In this document: in pieces, positions 45,830 through 58,689 of the stretch
Position numbering within the stretch: position 1 is the stretch's first letter
How the letters are laid out: each line of letters starts with the position of its first letter
Assembly (NCBI GenBank): GCA_032173965.1
Contig: CM063283.1
Coordinates: 108,276,108-108,340,107, forward strand
Length of the DNA stretch: 64,000 nt
Direction: 5' to 3'
Source of the DNA: Sitta carolinensis
Lineage: Eukaryota > Chordata > Aves > Passeriformes > Sittidae
Translations under genes and position numbers: made by a program
The notes under the pieces: model-generated
Told to the model about the DNA's origin: nothing
Databases searched by the model: none
The model's input: the letters and a program-made list of their open reading frames with translations, nothing else

Positions 45830-47890
45830 TTGTGATGTAGGCTAAGACCAACAGAAACTGTTCCATCCTCCCCTCCACTTCCAGCCACACATTTTCTTTG
45901 CTCCTCCATGCTGCTGGTAACATGAGAGTGGCCTAGCAGGAGGCCAGAACAGGGAACTCATCTGACTAAAAGAAACCAAACTTTTTTTACTGAGACATAG
46001 CCCATTTCTAGACAACCATTACTCTCCACCAAGGTCTGCTGTGCTGTTGGACATGGCCATCAGAAGACATAGTTCTAGGTTCAGTAAAGAAGGTCAGAGA
46101 AGTAAAGAACCCTTTTTCCTCTCCTTCCTTTCTCAATCTTAGACGTGCTGACAAGAACTCATACAGCTATTTCTTTGAACTTTTAACACTGAGTCTGAAC
46201 CCTCTCAGGCCTTCAGCACCTAATTAGAGCAGGGGACTTTGGTAACACCTTAGCAAATAGAGTGCTGTGATCCTCTCAGTTTTCTGTACGCCACTGCAGT
46301 TATGTCAGGACTCAGAGCAGACTCACCAGTGTTCAGGTTTCATCTGCCATTCGTAGAGCATTTCATTGCCCCCTCAAAATGTATTTTGCCTGCCAAAATT
46401 TCACATTGCCAGATAAGTTCCCTCATTGCCTGAAAGCCGTAGAGATTTCATGTCCCACAGCTATTGGACACAAAGCAGCAGGATGGTGAGGTCTGTCCAG
46501 TTGTTTCATTGTCACTATGTTCATGAGGATTTTTTTTCTATGTCAGTATTTTTCTCATTTAAAAATGCTTTCTCCATTGTCCTGAAATGATTGTCGGATT
46601 CAGTGTGACTTACCAAATTGCTTTCCTGGAAAAAAAATGTCAGGATTATATTCACAAAGCTGAGAGGAAGACAGCCACTTTTTATTCATTCATAAAGGAT
46701 GTGGGAGTCCTGGGTTTAATTTCCTTGTCTGCCTGGGGAACTTGAACCAGCATCACTTATCTCTCAGGAGAATACCATAAGGCTGTGCTGTACTGCATAC
46801 TAAGGTGTGTTTGTTCTCACTCTCTGCAAACTGGTGTGTCTTGGTCTGCAAGACCTTTCTAGTTCTCAGCTGAGGCCCTCATTTAGAAATGGTTCTCCTG
46901 GCCCCCCCAAGTTTTGCTAATGAGTACTGAAATTAAGGAACATAGAAGTCAGCAGATTACCCCCACCAGGAGCCTCTCTGTGCTCAAGGATGTGGCACTC
47001 TCCTCAGAAAAAAGAAAGGCAGAAACAGCAGCAGCAGAAGGCATTTCATGTCCCACACAAGCACTATGTCAGCCAAAGCCATATAATAAAGCTTATAAGG
47101 TAAAAACACACATCTCTGAATCCCAAAACCAAAGGACCTTTTAAAACAGGTGTCTCAGGATCTAAACTTAACAGGTGGCTATTGGCATGTTCATCATCTT
47201 CTGGAAATATCTATTTTGATACTGATGGTAGAATAGGTGGACAGAAAATAGAAATCTGACAGTTGTCATTGCCAGCTTTGATATTTAACACTGTGACACT
47301 GTTGGCACCTAGTTACCTGATCTGATCAAACTTTTGGGCACATTTTGGCCAGGAGACATGCAAATATCATTGCTAGCTCCACCAACTTCAACTCACTGGA
47401 AACCCACTTGGAAGATGAGGTCCTGACGTGACACCTTTCTTAGTTGTTTTGTCATTTCTTCACATACTTCTTTCCTTGTTCTCTCTCCTTCACCTCCTGT
47501 TTAAACAAACTTGCCTAGACAGGAAGGGTAGGGGTTGTGCAACCCAGCTTTGAACAACAGTCAAGAGAGACTCCTAAAAACTGTGCCCGAAAGAGGCAGA
47601 CACTGGTACAAGGCTCTTAGATCTCAGAGGGGCTGAGGCCAGGTTCTGTGCTTGTCCTTTTCTAGCAGTCAGGCTGCAAGTAAAAGTCAACGCCAGAAAA
47701 GGAAGTAACTTTTTTTCTTCTCTGCTATCCTTTTCTCTTCCCCTGTGCATTATGTGTGTCTTCAAGTGAGCAGAGTCCAAAATGAGTAGCAACAACAGCT
47801 CCAGTCTATCTCGATGAGTGTCTCTCTTTCCCCAAGAACAGTTTCTGCTGCTATGAACTTAAATAAAGGGAAGGAAGATTGCTGTAAGAA
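45830..47890. other. Intergenic or intronic DNA, nothing specific seen
   Basis: Unique sequence without recognised exon, repeat or motif cluster. Confidence 0.4.
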
Positions 47891-47899
47891 CTACCGACA

Positions 47900-48400
47900 G
47901 CTAAGGGAAGAGGAATAATGGACGCTTTTAAAAAGTAAAGTCTTACTTAATACTTTATTTTTCAAGTGCTTAAACTGTTTTTCCTCCTTTTTGTGTATCT
48001 TTAATTAAAGGTTAAAAGACTTCTACTGGTGATTGTTTGCCATGGTAACCAAGTAGGCTGAGGTCTCTGAATTCAAAACCCAAAACCTTTTTAAGTGTTT
48101 AGTGCTGCACGGTGTCAGGGTCATGTTAGCATCTTTGACTCACTGAGGCTGCTTCTTCCCCTGAAGTGAACACGACTGTGCCCTGACGGCCGGGCCTCCA
48201 GACAGGAGAGGGACAGCCATCTCACCTCCACACTCCCCCTCTGAATCTAACCCCTTCCTCCAGCTTCTGTGGGTGTTTGAATGTTTCTCTTTGAGCTAAA
48301 GGCAATTTTCATTTCGAAACAAAGCTATTTTTTAGCAGTTTGTCAGCGAGAGAAACAAAACCTAACTAAACTCCTCTGTTCCTACTGAGAGGTGTTGTTT
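47900..48400. other. Candidate conserved element containing an X-box
   Basis: Repeat-free DNA with CTTACTTAATACTTTATT, CTTTAATTAAAGG and, at 48036-48049, TTTGCCATGGTAAC. The last is a one-mismatch match to the palindromic RFX X-box (GTTGCCATGGTAAC). Further right, CATTTCGAAACAAAG near 48311 retains an isolated CpG. RFX sites of this quality are associated with ciliary and neural gene enhancers; target and activity are unknown. Confidence 0.3.
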
Positions 48401-48409
48401 ACTTCTTTC

Positions 48410-49980
48410 CTGTTGAACCAACCTGCATTTATTCATACCTTGCTGCTATTTTTAAGTGTGGGGACCAGCTTTATGTTACTCAGAGACTTCAGCAGCAGAA
48501 TACACATCACAGTATTTTTTAGTTAGATGACTGGTAAAGTCATTTTTGCACTGTGTACTGTCTGTGTCAATGCATGTGTGTGTCTGTATTATGTTAGTCA
48601 CCTCAGCTGCTAGAATGGCTTGTGATTAAGATTGCAGTAGTACCTGAAATGTCACATTGCTTGTCTCTGTTCTGAAAGGGGCACTGTCAACCAGGTAAGG
48701 CAAAGAAAGACATATGAGGACATGACCAGACTTATCCCTATGACCATGTTATAAAGGACTAAAAATGTTACCACACCTAGTAGAGAAATGCCTCGTAGCT
48801 GATGCAGTCACTGGCCATGTGCAAGTTCTCAGTTTGTTGTAGTGCAAAGTAAGATGAGTTTCTGACATGGCAAAAACTAATCTGTTTCACTTTGCCTTTG
48901 CAATAGATCAGGAATGCACAAAGTGTGCACATCTTTCATGGGAGCCAGCCCTCTCCAGCTACAGTGGCACACATTTCTGAAGTTACTGTGCTATGACACA
49001 CAGCACCATCAGAACGTCGGCTGACTTGAATGAGGTGCAAGACAATTAGCACAGGAGTACCCACATGTTTTGCCTGTGGACAGAGGCAGGTGTGAGTTTA
49101 CATTCACCTCACAACCAAACCCAGCGCTGGGGCCTGCCCCTTCAGCAGGATGTGGGTGGGTAGGCACTGCTTGGATTCCCCAGGAATTCCACACTGCCTT
49201 TGGAGCAGGTCTTTATGAATCACACACCAAGGCACCAGTGCTTCCCCTGACTTTGCCTCTCCTGTGCATTTTCCATTGCTTTCTCATCAGTAGCACAGCC
49301 CTGGTCTTTGTTTGCAGGAGACGTTTCCTTCATTCTGCATAGATGAGCAATTCAATGTGTTCCTGTAAGCGGATAAATCAATGGAAATAGGAAAGAACAA
49401 CAGCATCTATAACTGAATGTCAGGATGGATATCCAGTATATGCAGCCACCCAGCTCTCTCCTCACACTCTTCTGAACTAACATAGGTGGTCAAACTGTGG
49501 CACAGAAACCCAACCACATGTGTTTGTTCACAAGACTCACTCACTTCAATCAGCAGCTTAAAACAAAATTAAAAACAAGTTTCTCCAGGAGAAGAAAAGG
49601 CAGTGAGTTTACGTTTGCTTTTATCCTTTCCTCTTCAAAGTTTTTCTCTTTCATAAATTACTCTCACCACAAATGTTCTCATATTAAGTGTGGAGAAAAG
49701 AACAAGATTATCTGTTTTGAATATCAGCAGACATACTAATTTGGACACATTCTCATCTGCCAGATGCTGGAAGAGCTTCTTTCTGTGAAACTGTGTTGAA
49801 ATACCCTAGCCAAAGGTTTAGACTTTTTTTTGAAAGAAGTACTTGTGGTGACTTATACTCTAGTCCAGGCTGTGTGTTGTTTTTGGATGAGACACAAGCC
49901 TCTTTTAAACACTTTTTCTGAAAAAAGAAAAATTGTCTTGTCAGTTCCCTGTAGTCCTGCTCTGCAGGGCTATATGGACA
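48410..49980. other. Intergenic or intronic DNA, nothing specific seen
   Basis: Unique sequence with no recognised exon or repeat. Confidence 0.4.
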
Positions 49981-49983
49981 GCT

Positions 49984-49985
<2 letters not shown>

Positions 49986-50026
<41 letters not shown>
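49986..50026. repeat. Poly(T) tract, 41 bases
   Basis: Forty-one uninterrupted T followed by CTTTATTTTTAAAC. On the minus strand this reads AATAAAG directly before the poly(A), but the gap is too short for a normal polyadenylation signal and no parent gene was recognised to the right. Confidence 0.95.
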
Positions 50027-50039
50027 CTTTATTTTTAAA

Positions 50040-50300
50040 CATTTCTCTAATTGCTATCTTTCCAAAGCCTTTTAATTTGTCATAGTAAAAAGTTTTCTGT
50101 GGTTGCAGAACTCCTTATTAAATGTCAGTGGAACTCCCGGAAAACACCTGACTAAGTAGGAACCATCTAACCCTTGGGAGTTATTGACTGCTGCCTCCAA
50201 GGACATAATTAACCAGTGGCAGAACTTGCCACGTGGGTCATGTTTTACAAGATCCCACAGTATCTGTATTGATTATGATTTGATTAGATTAGGTTGATGG
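50040..50300. other. Candidate regulatory stretch with TGATTA cluster
   Basis: At 50270-50291 TGATTA, TGATT, TGATTA and AGATTA follow one another within 22 bp, a dense cluster of PBX/HOX- or paired-type half sites. GACATAATTAACCAG near 50200 and GCCACGTGGG near 50228 add homeodomain and E-box motifs. Inference only. Confidence 0.25.
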
Positions 50301-50304
50301 TAAA

Positions 50305-51140
50305 TGCTTATTTAGGTTATGAGGTTTTCAGGCAAATAGTGAATATCCTGTCATGGGCAACACCAGTCACATTTTGAACACAAAAAAATAAAACCTTTAA
50401 AATTATAGTAATAATCATTATATATGCAATACCTTGAGGCATGTATATTTGCAAGAGGCTGAGCCTGCCAGAGAAAAGCTGTATTCCTGCATTTAACACC
50501 TTACATGCTAAAGGCAAAAATAATTTTAACACACTAAGAGGTAATTTTACATTAAAAAGAACAGCTTATGGAAACCTCTGTTCTGTGCATGCCTGCCAGC
50601 TAATGGCACATTTATAGAAGATGGCAGCAAATGCAGCTGGGCTGGCATACCACAACTTATTGCCTTGACACTGATTCTAAGGAGACTTTAATAAACTTGT
50701 ACAAAGGAGAATGTTATTCTTCAGTCCCTCAAAATATGTAGGTGTTTCTTTGAATCCTAAAACTTCAATGTTTCTGTCAGAAATTCTCTGTTCTATTCTG
50801 CAAGGATAGAAGAAGCCAAGGTGATTTTGCTGCCCAGGCCGGGGTGTGTGCTGCCCTTGGGACATGGCAAACATCTGCAAACAGCTGCAGACATGACAGA
50901 GGACCTAACAGAGACCACACCTTTCCAGGGCTGTGGCTGAAAGAAGTCCTGAAGTATCTCATACATCTCTTGTTGCCTAAGTTTAGGTAGATAAAACTCA
51001 CTCATTTTTAATTTTCATGCATCACTTGAATTTTCTAATCTCTTTTGACCTTTTTCTCCTCCTTCTGTGTCTTACTTCCTTAGTAACAAAGCTAAATAAA
51101 TTAATTACTAATTTACTTATATAATTCTTAATTCCTTATT
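50305..51140. other. Intergenic or intronic DNA left of CR1
   Basis: Unique sequence, AT-rich at 51085-51140 immediately before the CR1 fragment. No exon recognised. Confidence 0.4.
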
Positions 51141-51144
51141 AACA

Positions 51145-51472
51145 GCCTTCCAGTACTTGAAGGGGGCTTACAAGAAGGCTGAAGAGGGACCTCTCAAAAG
51201 GACACACAGGGATAGGACAACAGGGAATGGCTTAAACTGAAGGAGGGTAGGTTAAGATTATATATTATGAAGAAATTCTTAACTGTGAGAGTGGTGAGGG
51301 ACTGGAACAGACTGCCCAAAGATGCTGTGGCCTCCCCACAGGTGTTCAAGACCAGTCTGAGTCACCTGGTCTCATGAGAGGTGTCCCTGCCCATGTCAAG
51401 GACATTGGAACTAGAGGATCTTCAAGGTCCCTTCCAACACAAGCCATTATTCTATGATGCTATGATTCTATA
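51145..51472 (+). mobile_element. CR1 LINE 3' end, 5'-truncated
   Basis: The order of diagnostic avian CR1 phrases is complete: CCTTCCAGTACTTGAAGGGG, a GATAGGACAACAGGGAATGG word, GAAGAAATTCTTAACTGTGA, GGACTGGAACAGACTGCCCA, GGTGTCCCTGCCCATG, GATCTTCAAGGTCCCTTCC, ending in three degenerate ATTCTATG octamers. This is the usual 5'-truncated insertion form, and CR1 inserts without a poly(A) tail. It is moderately diverged from remembered CR1 copies and non-coding. It is the firmest evidence for an avian genome. Confidence 0.93.
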
Positions 51473-51512
51473 AAGTGGGAAAAGTCTAACAGGAAGAGAG
51501 ATAAAGAAGAAC

Positions 51513-51547
51513 AAAAAAAAAAAAAAAAAGAAACAAAAAAAAAAAAA
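51513..51547. repeat. Two poly(A) runs
   Basis: Seventeen A (51513-51529), then GAAAC, then thirteen A (51535-51547). They lie 40 bp after the CR1 end and are probably an independent low-complexity tract. Confidence 0.95.
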
Positions 51548-51554
51548 GTTGGAA

Positions 51555-54500
51555 TGTTTTTTAATTTTCAAAAGCCCAAATAAAAATAATCAGAACTATA
51601 GAAATAGTTACAACAAACCATTTTCCTTGGTTTAAAGTGACTAGCAGTTTTTGTCTGACCCATTCTACCTGTTAATGCCTGGAGAACTCCCCAGCTCATC
51701 TATGAATGCTCTTTTCCCAAGTATAAGCAACTGGCAGATTGATTCAAAAGCTTTCCTGTGCCACAAGTGATCAGATGACAGAAACAGTTCAGTGAAGCTT
51801 CTCACATCAACCCAGGTTAGAGCCTCCTACATGGTCTGGAAGGCAAATTAGAGAGCCATGAATGGTGATGCTTTTGCTGACCTTCAGAATGGCCTCAGTT
51901 GTCTTCACTGGGATAAAAGGAAAGAGAAATGAACCCCAGTGCAGTGTCATGAAGATTCATGTCAAGTATTAGAACTGCAAGTCCTCTTAGCTGCCTGCAA
52001 GAATTATCTCAAAACTTTATCTGAGAGAAGAGCTGGTTTTACTGGCAAATGAGCATAGAAAATGAGTGTAGAAATTGCCCTTCTAGCAGGAAAGACAGCA
52101 GATCTTCAGACTGTGAAGTCTGTGGGTGTTTGTGTGTGTATGTGTGCAGCAGGGGAAGAAGCAATAATTTACTGCTTTCCAAAAAGCAGCAGATGGATCT
52201 AACTCCCTTGATATTGAAAGCGTTTGGTCCTAGAGTTGTTGATTTGACTCAGCTGTCTCCTTTCAGGACTCAGTGAGATGCTATGGCCACAGCCAGAACT
52301 CCCCCTGGTTGTAGCTCTGGAGAAGAAGTGGGGCTCAGTGACTGAGAATCTGTTAGCCAAGGCTTCTGTGCCTCTTCCTAGGAAGGCTCAAAGAGAAGCT
52401 ACCAAACCACCTTGAGAAGTCAGACCATAAAAAAAAAAAAATGGATCTGGATTCCCACAAGCCTTTTAAAACCAGACACATCCTGAACCATGACAGGCTC
52501 CTGAAAGCAGATATATGCAGTTCACTCATGTACAGAAATTTGCATTATGAAACTCCTGTTGTTGCCTTCATATTACAACACCTTTAATTTCTCTTTTCCT
52601 CTGTGGTTTTATCTTCTCCTGGGCACAAGGTGCTGCCAAGTCTCAGGTGCTCTGCCATTAGGGTTGCATCACTTTGATGGCAACACCATTGCTCTGATAA
52701 ACTAGACACTGAGGGCCCTTCTGTGCCCTTCAGACAAACAAGTAGTAGATCTCTGTTTGCTGCATGGTTAGAAACTGAAATGGGAGAGTCTGAAAAGAAA
52801 GGATTTGTGTCCCTGGCTAAGATAACAGACTGTCAAGGGCAGCTTGGTGACCTCATTAGCTTTGAAGATCCGAGCAGGTGGGAAATAGTGTGGAGTGTTG
52901 AATTCATCTCTGTGACCATCTCCTTCCTCACTCAACCCTCATGTTGCCTTGCCTGGCTCTCACAGTGCCTGGATCCAGGCAGAGCAGAGTAGGAAGCTGT
53001 ATTTCTTTGGCAGCACAGAATTTTTCAGTCAGAGTTGCCTGTTTTGTTAGCAGTAATTCCACCTCTGCCATGTGCATCCTGGGATGGAGCTGAGGAAACC
53101 CAGACCCAGCTCTGCCATGATCTGTGCAGCTGCAGCCACCCAGGAGCAAGGAAAGATGGCACAGACACTCTTCATCAGCATCTTTGTGGTGTAGCCTGGA
53201 ATCCTCCACACATGTTCCACCAGGCAAATTATCAAAGCAGAGCCATGAGTGTCAGCAAAGACTCTCCAGTATCCTTGGGTGATAATGTTCTGTTTCACAG
53301 TCTCCAGCCAAGTTAACAAAAGCAGGCAGAAAGCAGTCCAAAAGTGAGCACAAGGGAAACAATAAATCAGAGGGTACATAAGGATTCTCTTGCCCAACTC
53401 TGCTGCAACCAACAGACTGCAGTGAACACAGTGCCCCTTCACTCCTGCCAAGAAGTCTCTCCACTTGCAATCCCCCCACAGTATTTCCCCCCCTGGAAGC
53501 AGCAGAATCCTCCTTCTCCTCTGTCAAGGTCAGTCAGTGCCAACTATGACCTGCAACAAAAAGGCTGGGACTTAACCCCAGCCCTGAGACCTTCTTCAAC
53601 CAGGGTGAGGTATCCACATGCCAACCCTGCAAATTCATGCTGGGGCAGTTTGAGGGGTTGTGTTAAAGCAGGCAGCTGCACACTGTCCACGGGACCTCTC
53701 CTCTGATGGTCACTGATGGCAGGAGTGGCAGATGTGCCTCGTCTTTGCAGCAGCATCTCACAGCCAAGGTGCTAATCTGTGCTGCAGAAAAAGAACCAGC
53801 TACAACTGCCTCACAGGTGCTCATCTGCAGAGGTGATACCCTCCAGCAACACATCCAGCTGTGAACTCTTAGAAATCATCCCCATGTGACCCGGCAGGGA
53901 TTGAGGAGCTAGAGCCCTTGGAGTGAGCCTGAGCAGCCCTACACAGGCTGGCTAGCTGTGACATGGCCACCAGCAGAGCTGCCACATCCTTCTTGCCATG
54001 GAAATGTTCTGGAAAGAGAGGTTGTCACAATGTCATTGTAAACTCCTCATGGCACAGCACATCTTTCATCCCTCTGACAAACCCAAGCATGATGGGGGAA
54101 AGCACAGAGACAATGCCTAGCTGACCCCCCCTGGCACTCCCCAAACATAAATGTTTATTAATAACACAATAAAGAGAGCCAAAAAGGAGCAGACCCTGAG
54201 AAAGAGTGCAAGTTACCTGCCAACCAAACCCTAGCAGCTGCAACAATAACTGTGGTACAAGTAGAAATTATCAAAGACAGCTTAGGAGGAAACCACAAGA
54301 AATGGCAGTTGAGCCTTATTAGTGCTATAAATCATAGAACTGGTTTCAGTTCCTGCAGCTCCTCACACACCGTGTGACGCTGTCTCTTGCACAGCAAGCA
54401 ATAGGGGTCTGCACAGCCTGGAGGCACGAAACAAAGCAGGCAGGGAAAAGCACCACTTTTTACCAAAGTAATTCTTAATTTAATTGTAAATCAAAGGCAG

Positions 54501-57500
54501 GGGGTTCTGTCGCTGTCTGTGAGGGGATAAAGTGCAGGGAGAGACATGTGAGGTGGGAGAAACGTAGACTTTCTAGGATTTGGAAACTTCTCTAAGTGTA
54601 CATCTCAGGCAGACATCCTCACAAGGCTATCAGCTTGCTTGTTTATTTATCTGAAGATTTGCCATCTCTGTGCATCTGGTTGTCTTTAAGCCCATTGTAC
54701 ATCCTAAGATTTTTTTCTCCAGGGGTGATTTGACAATGGGAGCTATGATGTTTGATTCCTCCTCTGACTCTCCTCTGAAGTGAAAGGAGCAAAGGGAAGG
54801 GTTAGCCCACCTCACCTCTAATTTTAACAATGTTTGAAGCTTCTTGATGCACGTGAGCTTTTTTTTCCTTGGGATCCTCCATCCCCAGACATTGATGTGC
54901 ATCATTGATTAGCTTTCTTTTCCTGCCTAGAAAATTCCTTCTATACTGAATTCTCTGAGCAGAATTTTAGACTCACCAATAACCACTGTTATCTACCTTG
55001 TTCAGGGAAAAAAATGAGCCTAGGAATTAACAATAATATTTATTTATTTTTAGTATCATTTATGAGCCAACAATGGCTCAGCATGGTAAGGGACAGATAT
55101 GGTCTCTAGACAAATGCTTTTGCCCTAGAAATACCCACCACTAGGGAAAATTCAGGCTCCCAGGAGTAGCTCCAAAGCCTTCAAAGGAAGTCCCCATCCC
55201 AGAGTGAAATCCCCAGCATTAGATTTTGGTTTTGAAGCATACCTACACCACAGCACCTTGATCATTATGTGATTTTTCGTGCACTATTGCATCAGAAGGA
55301 ATACCTACTAAAGACATAAGCCTGGCAGGCAGCACAGTGTGGAGCATCAAAACAAATGACAAAGATTCAGACCAGAGTGCTCTGAGAAGTTCAAAGGAGG
55401 AACAAATGAAGTTCCATGTCTTACTGGGTGTGATTTTAGTGTGAAGTATTGATTATTTTCTCCTCATCAGTAAATAAATAAGAGTCACACAAGTCCAATT
55501 GCTTTTGTTCTCAGAAACCAGTCCTTAACCGTCTCACATGAAATACAGGAAAACTTTCACACCCTCAGACTACATGAAGGAATTGTGTCCACATCCACAC
55601 ATTAGGACAGGAAGACCAAGAGGAAGGCGAAGTCTGATTACAAGACACCCATGCAGGCATTGCAATACACTCTAGCTTGCTTGTGTCCTCTGCAAGTCTG
55701 AAATGTCTAATAAATAAGGAACTACTGCTAGAAAAATGGTAACTATGAGGCAATTCTTTTGTCTTCTCTTGTGTTACTTCCCTGCATTAGCAATGAGCTT
55801 TTGAGATTCTCTCAGCTAATTGAGCTGTGCTCTGCAATAACACAACTTCAGAGGAAAAGGCTGTCAATCCACCACCTAAGCCCTCTTTGGGCCTTGATGT
55901 AACCACTTCAGGTTGAGACATCTTTAAAAGGCTAAAACAACCCACTCTTCCAGTCAGGCAGGGAAAATGCAGGTTCTGTACTGCCAGCAGGTCCTCAGAT
56001 GGAAAGGCAGGGCCCAAATGGACCCTGTCCAGACCACAGGTTCCACGAGGCCGGGGCAGAAACAGATGCAGCTCATTCACACTCCTGAGCGTGAAGCACC
56101 AGCAGCAAATGCTTCATCTAGAAACACTCCTCTGCATTCACTCAGCTGCAGCAGGTGGCTGGGGCTCTAGTCTTGTGCTGTAGTCTTGTGTGAGGCCAGG
56201 GAGGGAGAGATTTGCAACCTGGCCCTTGCAGGGGACAACAACTGACACTAAGGCTAGGTAATCATAGATTGTGCCACCCCCTGCCAGAGGAAGCTGTCCT
56301 GGCTTCCCCTGCTTCCTGTGGTCATCTTCCTCCTCAGCTTCAGGAGAACTGATCCCTCACAAACACGTTTTCTTGGTGAATTTTAATGCAGGCCAATTCC
56401 TCCATTCAAGTCACTGTGTGACCTCACGCGCTTTCACATCCAGCAAGAGAGCACTGGGAAGCAAGACCAGCAGGAGAGTTTTCTTTTGCTTCCTATAGCA
56501 ACTGCTTACTGCCACTGAGACTTTGGGGGGTTGTTTGGGTTTTTAAAGGGGACCTCTCAATTATAAGACACAACATTCCAGCTCTGTGTCTCTGCTTATG
56601 GCCCCAACACATACAGGGATCTTGTCTTCCTAAGTAAGAAAAACCCAAGTGAATCTTTGTCACAGACACGGACCAACCACATGTTTCTGTGTTATGGACA
56701 ACCTCATGAAACATTTAGAGCATACCGTATGAGCTCCACAGTCTTGCTGGGAGCACACCTCATGTTGACTCTGGTGGCTTGGTAAATTCCTAGGTGTAAA
56801 GCTAATCTGTCCCATTGTCAGAGATCCAAGACAGCCTAAACTTCTTGCACTTGCAGCCTGCTGAAGGTACTGAAGCATTTTGTGTGCAGTTGCTTTGCTG
56901 GTGACTGGCAAAGCAAAGAGCGATAAGAGACTTGGCTTTGTTCTGACTCAGTCTACTCAATTTTCTTTTGTGTGTACAACCACTGATGTCAGTAGCAGTA
57001 GCTATATATGCTTTAAATGAGTGTGAAGCTCAGGCTTGATCAATCACTATCTTGCTCAGAAAACAGGTGTTTGTGCAGTTTCTGAAATAAACACATCACA
57101 CCAAGGACTTACTCTTTCACATCACTTTCTTCTCATTAACAAGATCATGAGGCCCAAAAAAATTATCTGTTTCTTTCAACGTCATCTTCTGATCCTTCCG
57201 TTTCTGAGCCAGAAGCCTGGAGGCAGCACTGTGCCAAGCCAGCTGCCAACTAGAAAGGACATTCCAGCAGACTGAGCATCCAGCAGTTGTACATGGCATT
57301 TCAGAGATCAGGGAATCAGTGCACAGAGTCGATGCATGAAGCTGCTGCTTCTGACATGTCATGCTGCCCAGCATGGGAAGTCTCCCTTCAGGATGGAGGA
57401 AGCTGCTCCTTTCCCTCCCACACAACACCTGCCACTTGCCATGTCTCTGACAGGGCTGGGGGGGGGGGGTGGTATGTCACCTCATCACACAACTATTTTA

Positions 57501-58590
57501 GTCTGCCAAGCTTGCATCACATCTATGAGGATGAGTCAGACCACAGGAAGTGAGGAGAGACATATGCATGTGCAAGAGGAGGGGTTTGACCCTCTTAGAT
57601 AGGATGATTGCTGTAAAGGAAGGATTCAGGTGTAATATCCAGCAGCTCTAGACCAAGCAGATATTTGATTCATAATCACAGCATCTCTTCCATTCTCCAG
57701 GCAGTACAAGAAAAATATTCACAGCACTAAGGATTTTTTTAAACCATTCAACTGTAGGAGTCTTCAGGAACTTCCAATTTTCAGGCCTTCCTCTTCAGTC
57801 TCATCAGTTCAAAGAGAAAGAACAGAATGTTTTATTTAACAGAGAACAAATTAAGCTAAGGGTCTGGGACCCTGGGTTTGTAGCAGTGATGCTGGTTAGG
57901 GGTTGGCATATCACTGACACATTCAGGACTTTGTTTCCCAACTCATAATGTACAGTGTTTGACTAAGGATGTGAAATGCCCAAGATGAAGCCTTATTATG
58001 TATGATGCCAGTCATCTTGCCATATCCCAGCAAAACTGATATCAACATCAGGCTGAGATACTGAAAACGGAAATGGCCTTAACACATGATGGTGAGCATG
58101 GTCTGCCTTGTCTTGATAATGCTTCTGTCTCTGCAAGCTGCCTTCACTGTCCACAGCCTTTGCCTTCTGCTGGAACTTTCCTCCACTCAGGCAGTCCCTG
58201 GCTCCTCTGTGCCATTCTGACCCAACTTCCTACTTAAACCCAGCTGACAGACCCCGTTTCTGCTGTCCTGGCCCCCCACCACCTCTGCATTCCCTTCTGA
58301 AGTATAACCAGGCTCCAGATTTTGATACAGCTCTGTTACAAGAAAACAGCATCTGATTAGACCCTCCAAATAGCATTAGTTTCGCACCCCTCTCATTACT
58401 TGAAGCTATTCTGAAGACAACAGATGATCAGATGTGCCCAGAGAAACAGCTGGGGTAAGCACAGGGATAGAAAAGCTAACTTAGGAGAAAAGGCACTGAG
58501 AAAGAAAAACAGTGAACCGCACTTTCAAGTTTTGCCAGCATAGCAAAGAGTGTGGGAACAAATTACAACATCAGTGAGATACCTCTGGCA
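51555..58590. other. Long unique stretch, no gene recognised
   Basis: Seven kilobases without a recognised exon or repeat family. Minor items are a short GT-rich run near 52126-52147, thirteen A near 52429-52441, and a G10 run near 57459-57468. The overlapping frames around 53035-53706 (up to 134 codons on the minus strand) have no recognised domain. Confidence 0.4.
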
Positions 58591-58599
58591 ATGAAAGCC

Positions 58600-58680
58600 C
58601 CAGTTTCTTTAGGAAACTGGTATAAGTTATACCGGCAAAAGCTGTATCTCCAGTAGGAGTTTGTCAGAAAATCCTTCCCA
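58600..58680. repeat. Paired perfect inverted repeats, possible DNA-transposon remnant
   Basis: CCAGTTTC-TTTAG-GAAACTGG (58600-58620) is a perfect 8-bp inverted repeat. Its last two bases begin GGTATAA-G-TTATACC (58619-58633), a perfect 7-bp inverted repeat. The following ACCGGCAAAAGCTGTATCTC resembles words I associate with old sauropsid non-autonomous elements of the TATACCGGCAAAAGC type, but family and ends cannot be set from this sequence alone. Confidence 0.4.
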
Positions 58681-58689
58681 GGGTAGGCA

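Noticed and set aside
49986..50026. AATAAA next to poly(A) on the minus strand as a retrocopy end
   Set aside because: The signal abuts the A tract instead of lying 10-25 bases before it, and arises from the T-rich sequence itself.
54320..54345. CR1 reverse end suggested by ATCATAGAA near 54328
   Set aside because: No further CR1 phrases follow; the match is only nine bases.
57451..57470. G10 run as a G-quadruplex
   Set aside because: A single G tract without three partner tracts nearby; ordinary homopolymer.
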